Shown here: positions 18,388-27,732 of the stretch, in pieces
How positions within the stretch are numbered: the stretch's first letter is position 1
How the letters are laid out: each line of letters starts with the position of its first letter
Origin: Rhodoferax ferrireducens
Lineage (GTDB): Bacteria > Pseudomonadota > Gammaproteobacteria > Burkholderiales > Burkholderiaceae_C
Direction: 5' to 3'
DNA length: 64,000 nucleotides
Assembly: GCF_003347515.1 (NCBI RefSeq)
Contig: NZ_QEII01000243.1
Coordinates: 1 to 64,000, forward strand
The notes under the pieces: model-generated
Told to the model about the DNA's origin: nothing
Database searches by the model: none
Seen by the model: the letters and a program-made list of their open reading frames with translations, nothing else
Program-made: the position numbers and the translations under genes

Positions 18388-19005
18388 TCATCGACCACCC
18401 GAATCAGGCGGGGTGCAGTCGATCAGTGGAATGGTTAGCGCGGGTCCCCATCGGCCCTCGTTGGCTGACTTTTGAACCAGTGCATTGCGAAAGGCCTGGT
18501 CATCCTCATAGTCGGCACGCCACTTTCCCTTTTGTTGCAGCCATGGTTTGGCTGCATCGAGCGATGCGCGCCGCTTTTGAATCAAGGTTTGGTGTTCGGG
18601 CGTTAAGACACCATAGCCTGCATACACTTTCCAACCCAGGAAATTGCCGCTTGTTGATGCACAGCCCCACCCAGTGGGTGAATTGGGAATGCACGCGGCG
18701 TACGAAAAAGTTGATCCCAGTGCAGGCGTTTCAACGTAAGTGGGGAACCCGCCGGTCGTCCAGGCCACCCAGCCACTGGGTGTCAAAAAGGCCGCCGGGT
18801 AACCTGACACCCCCGGGTCTTCGATACCCACCCAAATGGCACCAGGCAGGCCTACATCAGATGCGGCAACGGTGCCACTGATCGACACTGACGCTGGGGC
18901 GGGGTCATACGTCGTGCCAGCGCAAAAGACGTTACCGCTGACGGTTTGGGCCATGGCGGCCATGCCGTGGGCTAGCAGCAACGTGAGAACGGAATTTTTC
19001 AGCAT
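18388..19005 (-). CDS. Secreted protein of unknown function
   Basis: A 205-aa protein with a clear N-terminal signal peptide (LTLLLAHGMAAMAQ, cleavage after AQ near residue 20). The middle is Gly/Ser/Pro-rich with many aromatic residues and four Cys, suggesting an extracytoplasmic beta-type domain; SGWVAWTTGG and FLGWKVYAGYGVLTPE are striking. The C-terminal part is helical and charged, ending in IPLIDCTPPDSGGR. It is the first gene of the leftward LPD7-ardC-traG-traF run, so a role at the mating surface is possible. I do not recognise the family. Confidence 0.6.
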   Translation of the reverse strand: MLKNSVLTLLLAHGMAAMAQTVSGNVFCAGTTYDPAPASVSISGTVAASDVGLPGAIWVGIEDPGVSGYPAAFLTPSGWVAWTTGGFPTYVETPALGSTFSYAACIPNSPTGWGCASTSGNFLGWKVYAGYGVLTPEHQTLIQKRRASLDAAKPWLQQKGKWRADYEDDQAFRNALVQKSANEGRWGPALTIPLIDCTPPDSGGR

Positions 19006-19594
19006 GGGACGGCATTCCTTTCAGGAAGGCCAATCCAGCATCAAAACTTTGGGGGAAGGTGGTAAACCCCCGCTGGACTGGCTTTACCCATACCGCGAAG
19101 GCGCAAATGCAATGCCAGGACGATCTTCCGATCCCATCGGAAACGCCCCTCAATTTGAAGATGTTCAATGCCCGGTTAACCAGGTCACTCATACCTGCCA
19201 GTTCCTGCGGTTTTCGCCTGAAAGATTTCGAACTGCCGATCCAAGACGAGAGCGAGGTTCAGTTATATAACTTATCGGTCGGGTTGCTCCAATGCAGTCG
19301 GTCGGGCGTACACCGAAAAGTCGGCAATGTGGCGTTGATTTCGCCAACCGGAGTACCCGGACGCGCTGCTTCCAGACATTGAGGTCAGTTGCTCCATTGC
19401 GGCCATTGGTCGAGCCAAATACTCAATACCAGTCGGTCATTCTGTCAGAGCGACCGATGGACATGGTCGACACAGCACCTGTGCAGTTACCGGCAATACA
19501 GTTCACGCCTGCCGATGCATCGTCCCGATCAGGTACCACCGTTGAGTTTTGGAACTACAGATCAGCCCAAGCTGGACACATACAAAGCTCTCAG
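19006..19594. other. 589-bp gene-free boundary between transfer and catabolic blocks
   Basis: No credible gene was recognised on either strand; long open frames here are extensions or antisense to pyc. A perfect 12-bp AT palindrome AGTTATATAACT lies at 19261-19272. This stretch separates the mobilization genes from the pyc/dmp region and probably contains the left edge of the catabolic insertion, but no IS end or target duplication was seen. Confidence 0.4.
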
Positions 19595-22500
19595 TCAACG
19601 CAGCTCGATCAGCAGGTCCTTGGCATTCACCGTTTCCCCGGTGCGCACATGGATGGCGTGCACCGTGGCCTCGCGCTCGGCGCTCAGCATGGTCTCCATC
19701 TTCATGGCTTCCATCGACAGCAACGGGTCGCCCTTGGCCACTTTCTGCCCGACCTTGACCGCCACTGTGACCACCATGCCCGGCATCGGTGCGCCCACGT
19801 GTTTGGGGTTGCCCTCTTCAGCCTTCGGTTTGGCTTTGACCGCGCCCAAGCCCGCCTTGTGGACCTGCACCGTGCGCGGCTGCCCGTTCAGTTCAAAGAA
19901 GACCTTGATCTTGCCTTCTTCGTCCACCGTGTCCGAGCGGCCGGTCTGGCGCACCACCAGGGTTTTGCCCTTGTCGATGTCAATGGCGATTTCTTCACGG
20001 TCCAGCAGGCCGTAGAAAAAGGGTGAGGTTGGCAGCAATGACACGTCGCTGTAGTCGCGCCGATGTTCGGCATAGTCCTTGAAGACCTTCGGATACATCA
20101 AATAAGAGGCCAGGTCGGTGTCGCTCACCTTGCGGCCAATGGCGTGTTCGGCCTCCAGGCGTTTGGCATCCAGATCCATGGGGGGCAAATGGTCGCCAGC
20201 CCGGCATTGCATGGGCGCTTCGCCGCGTAGCACTTTCTTCTCCAACGGCTTGGGGAAGCCATCAGGTGGAAAGCCAAGCTCGCCCTTGAACAGCGAAATC
20301 ACTGATTCAGGGAAAGCGATCTCACGCGCAGGGTTGCTGACATCCTGCGGTTTGAGGTCATTGGCGACCATGAACAGTGCCATGTCACCGACCACCTTGG
20401 AAGTGGGCGTGACCTTGACGATGTCTCCGAACAGGATGTTCACGTCGGCATAGGCTTTTGAGACTTCCGGCCAGCGGTGCGCCAAGCCCATGGCACGGGC
20501 CTGTTCGCGCAGGTTGGTGTATTGACCGCCAGGCATCTCATGGTTGTAGACGTCCGAGGTGCCTGAGCGCATGTCGGCCTCAAACGGCACATAGGCACGG
20601 CGCACACCTTCCCAGTAATGTGACAGGGCCTGCATCGCTTGCAGATCCAGACCGGAGTCGCGGGTCGAGCCGCTGAGTGCTGCGGCAATCGAGCCCAAGT
20701 TGGGTTGTGAGGTCAGACCGCTCATGGCGTCCAGCGCGCCATCGACCGCATCACACCCGGCATCAATCGCTGCCAGTACCGAAGCGGCTGAAATACCGCT
20801 GGTGTCATGGGTATGGAAGTGAATGGGCAGCCCCACCTCTTGTTTGAGCACCCGCACCAGTTCATGGGCGGCACGCGGTTTGCACACGCCGGCCATGTCC
20901 TTGATGCCCAGAATGTGGGCGCCGGCTTTTTCCAGTTGTTTGGCCAGACCAACGTAATACTTGAGGTCGTACTTGCTGCGTTTGGCATCAAACAGGTCAC
21001 CGGTGTAGCACAGCGCACCCTCACACAGGGCACCGGTCTCGATCACCGCGTCCATCGCCACCCGCATGTTGTCGACCCAGTTGAGGGAGTCAAACACACG
21101 AAACACATCCACACCGTTCTTCGCAGCCTGCTGGACAAAATAACGCACCACGTTGTCCGAGTAGTTGGTGTAACCCACCGCGTTGCTGGCACGCAGCAGC
21201 ATCTGAAACAGGATGTTGGGGGTGGCTTCGCGCAGGCGGGCCAAGCGCTCCCACGGGTCTTCTTTCAGGAAACGCAGCGCCACGTCAAAGGTGGCACCGC
21301 CCCAGCACTCCATGGAGAACAGCTGCGGCAACATGCGGGCGTAATGCGGCGCAATGGCGGTCATGTCATCCGAGCGCATGCGGGTGGCAAACAAGGACTG
21401 GTGCGCGTCGCGCATGGTGGTGTCAGTCAACAACACCTGCGGCTGGTCTTTCATCCATTGGGCGAACTGGTTCGGGCCAAGCTCTTTGAGGCGGTCACGC
21501 GTGCCTTTGGGAATGGGGGCGGTCAGGTCACACACCGGTTTGATCGGCAGGGACAGCGGCAGCTGCGGCAGCGTGCGGCCTTTCATCTCGGGGTTGCCGT
21601 TGATGGCTACATCACCCAGGAACTTGAGCAAGCGGGTGGCGCGGTCGCGCCGCTTGACAAAGTTGAACAACTCTGGCGTGGTGTCAATGAAACGTGTGGT
21701 GCATTCACCCGAGCGAAACAGCGGGTGGGCGATGACGTTTTCAAGGAACTGCAGGTTGGTGGACAGGCCGCGCACGCGGAACTCACGCAGGGCGCGGTCC
21801 ATGCGGGCGGCGGCTTCATCCGGCGTGTGGCCCCAGGCGGTGACCTTGACCAAGAGCGAGTCGTAATACGGGGTGATCACGGCGCCAGCGTAAGCGGTGC
21901 CGGCGTCCAGGCGGATGCCAAAGCCCGCCGCACTGCGGTAGACGGCAATCTTGCCGTAGTCCGGGGTGAAGTTGTTTTCCGGATCTTCGGTGGTGACGCG
22001 GCATTGCAGGGCGTGGCCGCGCAGGCTGATGTCTTTCTGGAATGGGATGAAGGAGTCGTCGTCACCGACCCTGGCGCCTTCAGTGACACGGATCTGCGCC
22101 TTGACGATGTCGACCCCAGTGACGACTTCGGTCACGGTGTGTTCGACCTGAATGCGTGGGTTGACTTCGATGAAGTAATACTTGCCGCTGTCCACGTCAT
22201 ACAGGTATTCGACCGTGCCGGCATGGCTGTAGTGGGCAGCGCGGGCCAGGCGCAAGGCGGATTCACAGAGTTCCTGGCGGGTGGCTTCATCCATGTAGGG
22301 GGCTGGGGCGCGCTCCACCACTTTTTGGTTGCGCCGCTGCACCGAGCAGTCGCGCTCAAACAGGTGCACCAGGTTGCCGTGTTGGTCACCCAGCACCTGA
22401 ACTTCCACATGGCGGGCGCGGCGCACCAGTTTTTCCAGATAGACTTCGTCGTTGCCAAAAGCCGCCAGGGCTTCGCGTTTGGCCAATTCCATCATCGGTG

Positions 22501-23041
22501 CCAGGTCGGCTTCGGTCTCGATCACGCGCATGCCGCGGCCACCGCCGCCCCAGCTGGCTTTGAGCATCAGCGGGTAACCCACGATGAGCGCCATGGCTTT
22601 GGCGCCTTCGATGTCATCCGGCAAGGCACCAGTGGCAGGCACCACCGGCACACCGGCCGCAATCGCCACAGCACGCGCGGCGACCTTGTTGCCCAGCGTG
22701 CGCATCACATCGCCTTTGGGACCAATAAAAGCGATACCGGCAGCCGCGCAGGCATCGGCAAAGTCCGGGTTCTCACTCAGGAAGCCGTAGCCGGGGTGAA
22801 TGGCGTCTACTTCTGCTTCTTTGGCGATGCGGATGATGTCGTCAATGTCGAGGTAAGCTGAGATTGGTTTTTTGCCAGCCCCGACCAGGTAAGACTCGTC
22901 AGACTTGAAGCGGTGCAGCGCAAAGCGGTCTTCATTGGAGAAGATGGCCACCGTGCGGATGCCCATCTCGGAGGCTGCGCGCAGCACCCGGATGGCGATT
23001 TCGCTGCGGTTGGCGACAAGGATGCTTTTGATTTTTTTCAT
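19595..23041 (-). CDS. pyc: Pyruvate carboxylase
   Basis: A 1148-aa biotin enzyme that converts pyruvate, bicarbonate and ATP to oxaloacetate. It is a single polypeptide with all domains: biotin carboxylase (residues 1-450, starting KSILVANRSEIAIR; ATP-grasp loop GGGGRGMRV; EVNPRIQVEHTVTE), carboxyltransferase (about 530-830, TTMRDAHQSLFATR, FHTHDTSG), tetramerization linker, and a C-terminal biotinyl domain with EAMKMET. Length is typical. It lies directly downstream of the meta-cleavage operon, which releases pyruvate, but behind a terminator hairpin. It may refill the TCA cycle during growth on aromatics. Confidence 0.97.
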   Translation of the reverse strand: MKKIKSILVANRSEIAIRVLRAASEMGIRTVAIFSNEDRFALHRFKSDESYLVGAGKKPISAYLDIDDIIRIAKEAEVDAIHPGYGFLSENPDFADACAAAGIAFIGPKGDVMRTLGNKVAARAVAIAAGVPVVPATGALPDDIEGAKAMALIVGYPLMLKASWGGGGRGMRVIETEADLAPMMELAKREALAAFGNDEVYLEKLVRRARHVEVQVLGDQHGNLVHLFERDCSVQRRNQKVVERAPAPYMDEATRQELCESALRLARAAHYSHAGTVEYLYDVDSGKYYFIEVNPRIQVEHTVTEVVTGVDIVKAQIRVTEGARVGDDDSFIPFQKDISLRGHALQCRVTTEDPENNFTPDYGKIAVYRSAAGFGIRLDAGTAYAGAVITPYYDSLLVKVTAWGHTPDEAAARMDRALREFRVRGLSTNLQFLENVIAHPLFRSGECTTRFIDTTPELFNFVKRRDRATRLLKFLGDVAINGNPEMKGRTLPQLPLSLPIKPVCDLTAPIPKGTRDRLKELGPNQFAQWMKDQPQVLLTDTTMRDAHQSLFATRMRSDDMTAIAPHYARMLPQLFSMECWGGATFDVALRFLKEDPWERLARLREATPNILFQMLLRASNAVGYTNYSDNVVRYFVQQAAKNGVDVFRVFDSLNWVDNMRVAMDAVIETGALCEGALCYTGDLFDAKRSKYDLKYYVGLAKQLEKAGAHILGIKDMAGVCKPRAAHELVRVLKQEVGLPIHFHTHDTSGISAASVLAAIDAGCDAVDGALDAMSGLTSQPNLGSIAAALSGSTRDSGLDLQAMQALSHYWEGVRRAYVPFEADMRSGTSDVYNHEMPGGQYTNLREQARAMGLAHRWPEVSKAYADVNILFGDIVKVTPTSKVVGDMALFMVANDLKPQDVSNPAREIAFPESVISLFKGELGFPPDGFPKPLEKKVLRGEAPMQCRAGDHLPPMDLDAKRLEAEHAIGRKVSDTDLASYLMYPKVFKDYAEHRRDYSDVSLLPTSPFFYGLLDREEIAIDIDKGKTLVVRQTGRSDTVDEEGKIKVFFELNGQPRTVQVHKAGLGAVKAKPKAEEGNPKHVGAPMPGMVVTVAVKVGQKVAKGDPLLSMEAMKMETMLSAEREATVHAIHVRTGETVNAKDLLIELR

Positions 23042-23118
23042 GGCGAATTAGAAAAATTTGTGGGTCAGACCACTTGCGCAGCGACGAACTCTAACCCCAA
23101 CTGATTAGAAAACGGAAA

Positions 23119-23148
23119 GGGACGCAGGTGCCGAAACACCTGCGTCCC
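23119..23148 (-). terminator. Strong intrinsic terminator after dmpI
   Basis: A perfect 12-bp stem, GGGACGCAGGTG (23119-23130) with CACCTGCGTCCC (23137-23148) around a 6-base loop. In the leftward direction the stem is followed by TTTCCGTTTTC. It lies 79 bp after dmpI and 77 bp before pyc, so it should end most meta-operon transcripts before pyc. Confidence 0.8.
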
Positions 23149-23227
23149 AGAAGGCTTGAACTGGCAGCGCGGTTGGTGCCTCAGCACGGGCACCCGCAGT
23201 GGTGCAAGCTTTGTGCCTAGCAGGCTG

Positions 23228-23419
23228 CTAGCGCCCCAAATCTTTGGCGGTGACGCCGGCGATGCCCCAGTTTTCCTTGGGCACCTCGGTGATCCAGACG
23301 CGCACGTTGGCGATGGGCGCATCCACGGCCTCCACCAGCGCGGCGCTGACTTTTTCGATCACGGCGCGCTTTTGCTCTTCGGTGCGGCCTTCCATGAGGT
23401 AAATCTGTGCGAACGGCAT
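23228..23419 (-). CDS. dmpI: 4-oxalocrotonate tautomerase (2-hydroxymuconate tautomerase)
   Basis: A 63-aa protein with Pro directly after the initiator Met (MPFAQIYLMEGR); in this family the exposed N-terminal Pro is the catalytic base. Conserved Arg11 and the NVRVWITEVPKENWGI segment are present, and length is exactly that of XylH/DmpI. It converts 2-hydroxymuconate to the 2-oxo-3-hexenedioate form used by the decarboxylase encoded immediately upstream. It is the last gene of the dmp operon before the terminator. Confidence 0.95.
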   Translation of the reverse strand: MPFAQIYLMEGRTEEQKRAVIEKVSAALVEAVDAPIANVRVWITEVPKENWGIAGVTAKDLGR

Positions 23420-23451
23420 GGTCTGAATCCTGTTATGTCAAAGTTAATAAA

Positions 23452-24240
23452 TTAAACAAAACGGATGCTGGTGCTGCCCATGCCTTGCACACGGAGGGTC
23501 ACGTTGTCACCGGCCTTCACCGAGACGGCTTCGGTGATTCCGCCGGACAGGATCAGCGTACCAGCCGGAATGAATTCTCCGCGTTCGACCAGGTGGTTGG
23601 CCAAGGCCGCAATCGCCGCTGCCGGATGGCCCATCACGGCCGCACCGGCACCAAAAGCGACGGGCACGCCATTTTTTTCCAGCACGATGCCGACCGTGCG
23701 CAGGTCGGCACCCATCACACGCATCGGTTGACCACCCACGACAAAACGCGCCGCCGAGGTGTTGTCGGCCACCACGCTTTTGAGGTCGAACTTGAAGTCG
23801 CGGTAACGGCTGTCGATCACCTCGATGCCAGGCATGACGAAGTCGGTGGCGGCCAGCACGGCGCCAATGTGGCAGCCGGGGCCACGCAGGTCGGTCTTGG
23901 TGACAAAAGCAATCTCGGGCTCGACCTTGGGATGGATCAGCTCGCTCACCTTGCACTCACCGCCATCAGGCACGGCGTAGTCGTCGGTCATGAAGCCAAA
24001 CACCGGCGTGCTGACGCCCATTTGCTTCATCTTGGCGTGTGAGGTCAAACCGGCCTTGAGGCCAATCACGCGCAGACCACGCGCCATTTTGCGCCGACGG
24101 ATTTCGTCCTGAATGGCGTAGGCGTCGTCCCAGTCCATGTCGGGATGGTTGTCGGTGATTTTGGTGGTGTCTTGTTGCTGCAGTTGGCAGTCTTCCAGGC
24201 GGTCAGCAAGGGCGTTGATGGTGTTGAGATCGAGTTTCAT
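23452..24240 (-). CDS. dmpH: 4-oxalocrotonate decarboxylase (2-oxo-3-hexenedioate decarboxylase)
   Basis: A 262-aa enzyme of the hydratase/decarboxylase family that removes CO2 from 2-oxo-3-hexenedioate to give 2-hydroxypenta-2,4-dienoate. It was separated from its paralogue dmpE by the DmpH/XylI-type segments DMDWDDAYAIQDEIRRRK, GLKAGLTSHAKMKQMGVSTP and PKVEPEIAFVTK. Acidic metal ligands lie in the EPEIAF region. ATG 24240 starts MKLDLNTINAL and matches family length; the longer upstream frame has no family similarity. It works with DmpE in a complex in the known pathway. Confidence 0.93.
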   Translation of the reverse strand: MKLDLNTINALADRLEDCQLQQQDTTKITDNHPDMDWDDAYAIQDEIRRRKMARGLRVIGLKAGLTSHAKMKQMGVSTPVFGFMTDDYAVPDGGECKVSELIHPKVEPEIAFVTKTDLRGPGCHIGAVLAATDFVMPGIEVIDSRYRDFKFDLKSVVADNTSAARFVVGGQPMRVMGADLRTVGIVLEKNGVPVAFGAGAAVMGHPAAAIAALANHLVERGEFIPAGTLILSGGITEAVSVKAGDNVTLRVQGMGSTSIRFV

Positions 24241-24340
24241 AAGGTTCTTGCAAATGTTGAGTTGAGGTCCGCACCCGAAGGCAAGGCAGACCGGGGCATT
24301 GTTGGAGCAGCGAAGGCGCCGCTCCAACAAAGTCTGATGC

Positions 24341-25366
24341 TTAGGCCGCTTGGCGCTGGCGCGCCAAGGTCATGGCGGTATCTTCAATCATGTCTTCCTG
24401 GCCACCCACCATGCCGCGGTGTCCCATCTCGACCAAGATGTCGCGTGCGCTGACGCCATACTTCTTCTCGGCCCGTTTGGCAAACAGCAGGAAAGAGCCA
24501 TAAACCCCGGCATAACCCAAGGTGAGGGCGTCACGGTCAATACGGATCGGGAAATCCATGATCGGCACCACCAGGTCTTCGGCCACGTCCTGGATCTTGT
24601 AGACATCCACACCGGTGCTGATTTTCATGAGGTCCAGCACCGACACCAGCACTTCCATCGGCGTGTTGCCAGCTCCCGCACCCAAGCCGGCGGCGGCCGC
24701 GTCAATGCGCGTGGCACCGACTTCAATGGCGGCAAGCGAGTTGGCCACGCCCATGGCGAGGTTGTGGTGGCCGTGAAAGCCGAGCTCGGTCTCGGGCTTG
24801 AGCGCAGCACGCACCGCGCTCAGGCGGGCTTTTACGCCGTCGGGCAGCAGGTGGCCGGCCGAGTCGGTCACGTAAATGCAGTTGGCACCATAGCCTTCCA
24901 TCAGTTTGGCCTGGGTTACCAGCTTCTCGGGGCTGGCCATGTGCGCCATCATCAAAAAGCCCACGGTGTCCATACCCAGAGTTCGGGCCTTTGTGATGTG
25001 CTGTTCACTCACGTCGGCTTCGGTGCAGTGGGTGGCCACACGGATGGTGGATACACCCAGGTCTTTGGCCATCATCAGGTGATCAACGGTGCCGATGCCG
25101 GGCAGCAGCAGGGCCGAAATCTTGGCCTGCTTCATCAGCGGGATAACCGCGCCCAGGTATTCCTCGTCGGTGTGTGCCGGAAAGCCGTAGTTGACGGACG
25201 AGCCGCCTAGGCCATCGCCGTGGGTCACTTCGATCAGCGGAATGCCTGCGTTGTCCAGCCCGCAGGCGATGCTTTTCATCTGGTCCAGCGTCATCAGGTG
25301 GCGCTTGGGGTGCATGCCGTCGCGCAGGGTCATGTCGTGCAGGGTGATTTTTTTAGCTTGTGTCAT
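24341..25366 (-). CDS. dmpG: 4-hydroxy-2-oxovalerate aldolase
   Basis: A 341-aa class II aldolase of the HMG-CoA-lyase-like TIM-barrel family, which cleaves 4-hydroxy-2-oxovalerate to pyruvate and acetaldehyde. The metal and substrate motif [10 protein letters not shown] lies at residues 14-23, and [15 protein letters not shown] near residue 195 supplies the metal-binding His pair. The partner acylating acetaldehyde dehydrogenase is encoded just upstream (20-bp gap); in characterised systems the two form a channelling complex. Confidence 0.96.
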   Translation of the reverse strand: MTQAKKITLHDMTLRDGMHPKRHLMTLDQMKSIACGLDNAGIPLIEVTHGDGLGGSSVNYGFPAHTDEEYLGAVIPLMKQAKISALLLPGIGTVDHLMMAKDLGVSTIRVATHCTEADVSEQHITKARTLGMDTVGFLMMAHMASPEKLVTQAKLMEGYGANCIYVTDSAGHLLPDGVKARLSAVRAALKPETELGFHGHHNLAMGVANSLAAIEVGATRIDAAAAGLGAGAGNTPMEVLVSVLDLMKISTGVDVYKIQDVAEDLVVPIMDFPIRIDRDALTLGYAGVYGSFLLFAKRAEKKYGVSARDILVEMGHRGMVGGQEDMIEDTAMTLARQRQAA

Positions 25367-25386
25367 GGTCGTTCTCCAGGGTGGGG

Positions 25387-26298
25387 TCAGGCTTGCACGG
25401 GTTTGAGCGTCAAGCGACCGGCGATGATTTCTTCGGCAAACATCTCGGCCGTGCGGGCGGCAGCGGCCGTCATGATGTCGAGGTTGCCCGCGTATTTGGG
25501 CAGGTAGTCACCCAGGCCTTCCACTTCCAGGAAGACCGACACACGTTTGCCGTCAAACACCGGGCCGTTGACCAACTTGTAGCCGGGCACGTATTTCTGA
25601 ACTTCCTTGATCATGGCGTGGATCGATTCGGTGATCTTGGCCTGGTCCGGTTCGGTCTCGGTCAGACAATGCACGGTGTCGCGCATGATCAGCGGCGGCT
25701 CGGCCGGGTTCAGGATGATGATGGCCTTGCCTTTTTTCGCACCACCCACCTTCTCGACCGCGCTGGCGGTGGTGCGGGTGAATTCGTCAATGTTCTTGCG
25801 CGTACCGGGGCCGGCGGATTTGCTGGACACGGTGGCAACGATTTCACCGTAGGCCACGGGTTGCACGCGGCTCACCGCTGCCACCATTGGGATCGTCGCC
25901 TGGCCACCGCAGGTGACCATGTTGACGTTCATCTCACCTTTGCCAACATGCTCGATCAGGTTCACTGGCGGCACGCAAAACGGGCCAATGGCCGCCGGGG
26001 TCAGGTCAATCATCAACGCGCCCAGGGCGTTGACCTTGCGGCTGTTTTCTGCGTGCACATAGGCACTGGTGGCGTCAAAGACGATTTGCACACCATCTGC
26101 CACCATGTGTGGCACCAGGCCGTCCACGCCCTCAGACGTGGTTTTGATGCCCATTTCGCGGGCGCGCTTGAGGCCGTCTGAGTTGGGATCAATGCCTACC
26201 ATCCAGACAGGCTCCAAAACCTTGCTGCGTTGCAGCTTGGCCAGCAGGTCGGTGCCAATGTTGCCGGGCCCGATGAGGGCACATTTGATTTTTTTCAT
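25387..26298 (-). CDS. dmpF: Acetaldehyde dehydrogenase (acylating)
   Basis: A 303-aa enzyme that converts acetaldehyde, CoA and NAD+ to acetyl-CoA. It has an N-terminal Rossmann motif ([14 protein letters not shown]), and the catalytic Cys lies in [13 protein letters not shown] near residue 128. Length and sequence match DmpF/BphJ. It lies between an SDR gene and dmpG in the leftward operon. The acetyl-CoA and pyruvate made here are the end products of the pathway. Confidence 0.96.
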   Translation of the reverse strand: MKKIKCALIGPGNIGTDLLAKLQRSKVLEPVWMVGIDPNSDGLKRAREMGIKTTSEGVDGLVPHMVADGVQIVFDATSAYVHAENSRKVNALGALMIDLTPAAIGPFCVPPVNLIEHVGKGEMNVNMVTCGGQATIPMVAAVSRVQPVAYGEIVATVSSKSAGPGTRKNIDEFTRTTASAVEKVGGAKKGKAIIILNPAEPPLIMRDTVHCLTETEPDQAKITESIHAMIKEVQKYVPGYKLVNGPVFDGKRVSVFLEVEGLGDYLPKYAGNLDIMTAAAARTAEMFAEEIIAGRLTLKPVQA

Positions 26299-26318
26299 AA
26301 AAATTCCTTCAGTTGAAA

Positions 26319-27113
26319 TTAAATAAGAGAGCGCACCACACCGCCTTCGACGTGCAGGGCGGCACCGTTGGTGGCGGCAGAGCGCGCACTGCAGACATAG
26401 GCCACCATGGCGGCCACTTCGGCGGGCTCGATAAAGCGTTGTAACAACGATGTCGGGCGGGAAAATTTGAAAAAGTCGTGTTCCGCCTGTTCCAGCGTCT
26501 GGCCGGCATCACGGGCCAGGGTGGCAAAGAACTCGCCCACGCCTTCGGTTTTGGTCGGGCCGGGCAGCACGCTGTTGACCGTGACGTTTGTGCCGGTACA
26601 GGTTTCAGCCAAAGCGCGTGACACCGACAACTGAGCCGACTTGCTCATGCCGTAATGCACCATCTCAGCAGGCGGGCAAATGCCCGATTCGCTGGAGATG
26701 AACACGATGCGGCCCCAGTTGCGGGCCTTCATGAGCGCCAAGTGGTGGCGCGACAAACGCACACCGCTCATCACGTTGACCTCGAAAAAGCGCAGCCAGT
26801 CCTCATCGCCAATCTGCTCAAAAGGTTTGGGCTCAAAAATGCCCAGGTTGTTGACCAGAATGTCGATCTCACCAGCAGCCTCGAGCAGTTGCTGGCAACC
26901 GGCAGCGGATGACAAATCGGCGGCTACGCCGTCTACCATCGCGTCCGCAAACTCGGACTGGATGCGTTCGATCGCGCTGGTCAGCCTGGTTGGGTCGCGG
27001 CCATTGAGAATCACATGGACCCCTTCAGCCGCGAGTTCGCGCGCGGTGGCCCAGCCTATGCCGGAGGTCGATCCGGTGATTAAGGCGCGTTTGCCTTTAA
27101 GTAAAAGATCCAT
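26319..27113 (-). CDS. SDR-family oxidoreductase inserted in the meta-cleavage operon
   Basis: A 264-aa short-chain dehydrogenase with TGSTSGIG (residues 14-21), NNLG near 88, the catalytic Ser (ISSES) and YGMSK near 152. It sits between the ABM-membrane gene and dmpF, where the classical dmp order has no gene, with a 20-bp gap to dmpF. The substrate is not known; a dihydrodiol, alcohol or hydroxyacid made from a substituted substrate is possible. Family is certain, the role is open. Confidence 0.85.
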   Translation of the reverse strand: MDLLLKGKRALITGSTSGIGWATARELAAEGVHVILNGRDPTRLTSAIERIQSEFADAMVDGVAADLSSAAGCQQLLEAAGEIDILVNNLGIFEPKPFEQIGDEDWLRFFEVNVMSGVRLSRHHLALMKARNWGRIVFISSESGICPPAEMVHYGMSKSAQLSVSRALAETCTGTNVTVNSVLPGPTKTEGVGEFFATLARDAGQTLEQAEHDFFKFSRPTSLLQRFIEPAEVAAMVAYVCSARSAATNGAALHVEGGVVRSLI

Positions 27114-27125
27114 TCAAGTTCCTAG

Positions 27126-27716
27126 TCAGGTGTAGCCGCGGGTAGGCGGATACAAAAAGGGTTTCAGCCAGATGGTCAAGCGCGGTGCCACCACCCAAGT
27201 CATAAGCAACACCACCAGCATCGTGATGACCATTACCCGCGGCAGCAGCGGCCAGCCGGTCAGCAAAGGTGCGACCGTCAGGAACAGGAGGTACACCGTC
27301 GGACAGATGCCCAGCCAGGTGACTACCGCCACTTTCCATCGTGGAGGTGGCTGGAGGGCAATTCCGGCGGGCGGGGTGAACCAGTGGCCCAGGCCGCTGA
27401 CCTCACGCAGTTTGGTGCTGCCCAGGGTGTGCGGTGCAATGGCGGCCAGCCGCGCCGTGCGCTCGGGCGAGGTCTGCCAGGTTTGCAGGTGTTCTGGCGT
27501 GTCAAATGCAAACACGGTGTGGTAAATGTTGCTTTCCTCGTCGTCGCCTTCGGGATCAGAGCGCACCAGTTGGCCGCCCAGATAGCCGGGAAACGGTCGG
27601 GCAGCAGCAGTCATCGCTTCGGAAGCCTGCTCGAAAGCGGCCTCGTGACCCGGCTTGACGCGGCGCGACACCAGCACGGTGACGGCGCTGGCAGCTTGAG
27701 GAAGCGTTGTGGCCAT
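27126..27716 (-). CDS. ABM-domain protein with two C-terminal membrane segments
   Basis: A 196-aa protein. Residues 10-105 look like an antibiotic-biosynthesis-monooxygenase (ABM) dimeric alpha/beta-barrel domain (VTVLVSRRVKPGHEAAFEQ, GYLGGQLVRSD, YHTVFAFDTPEHLQTWQ cut into pieces here). Two hydrophobic spans follow, VVTWLGICPTVYLLFLTVAP and VMVITMLVVLLMTWVVAP, with a basic end. Such fusions are known but their function is unclear. It is 12 bp upstream of the SDR gene and directly after dmpE; a membrane-bound quinone- or aldehyde-handling role is speculation. Confidence 0.75.
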   Translation of the reverse strand: MATTLPQAASAVTVLVSRRVKPGHEAAFEQASEAMTAAARPFPGYLGGQLVRSDPEGDDEESNIYHTVFAFDTPEHLQTWQTSPERTARLAAIAPHTLGSTKLREVSGLGHWFTPPAGIALQPPPRWKVAVVTWLGICPTVYLLFLTVAPLLTGWPLLPRVMVITMLVVLLMTWVVAPRLTIWLKPFLYPPTRGYT

Positions 27717-27732
27717 CGCGACTCAGGCAGTT

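Noticed and set aside
20807..22861. Long + strand open frame antisense to pyc
   Set aside because: It is the shadow of the GC-rich pyc reading frame; its product has no family features, while pyc is complete on the other strand.
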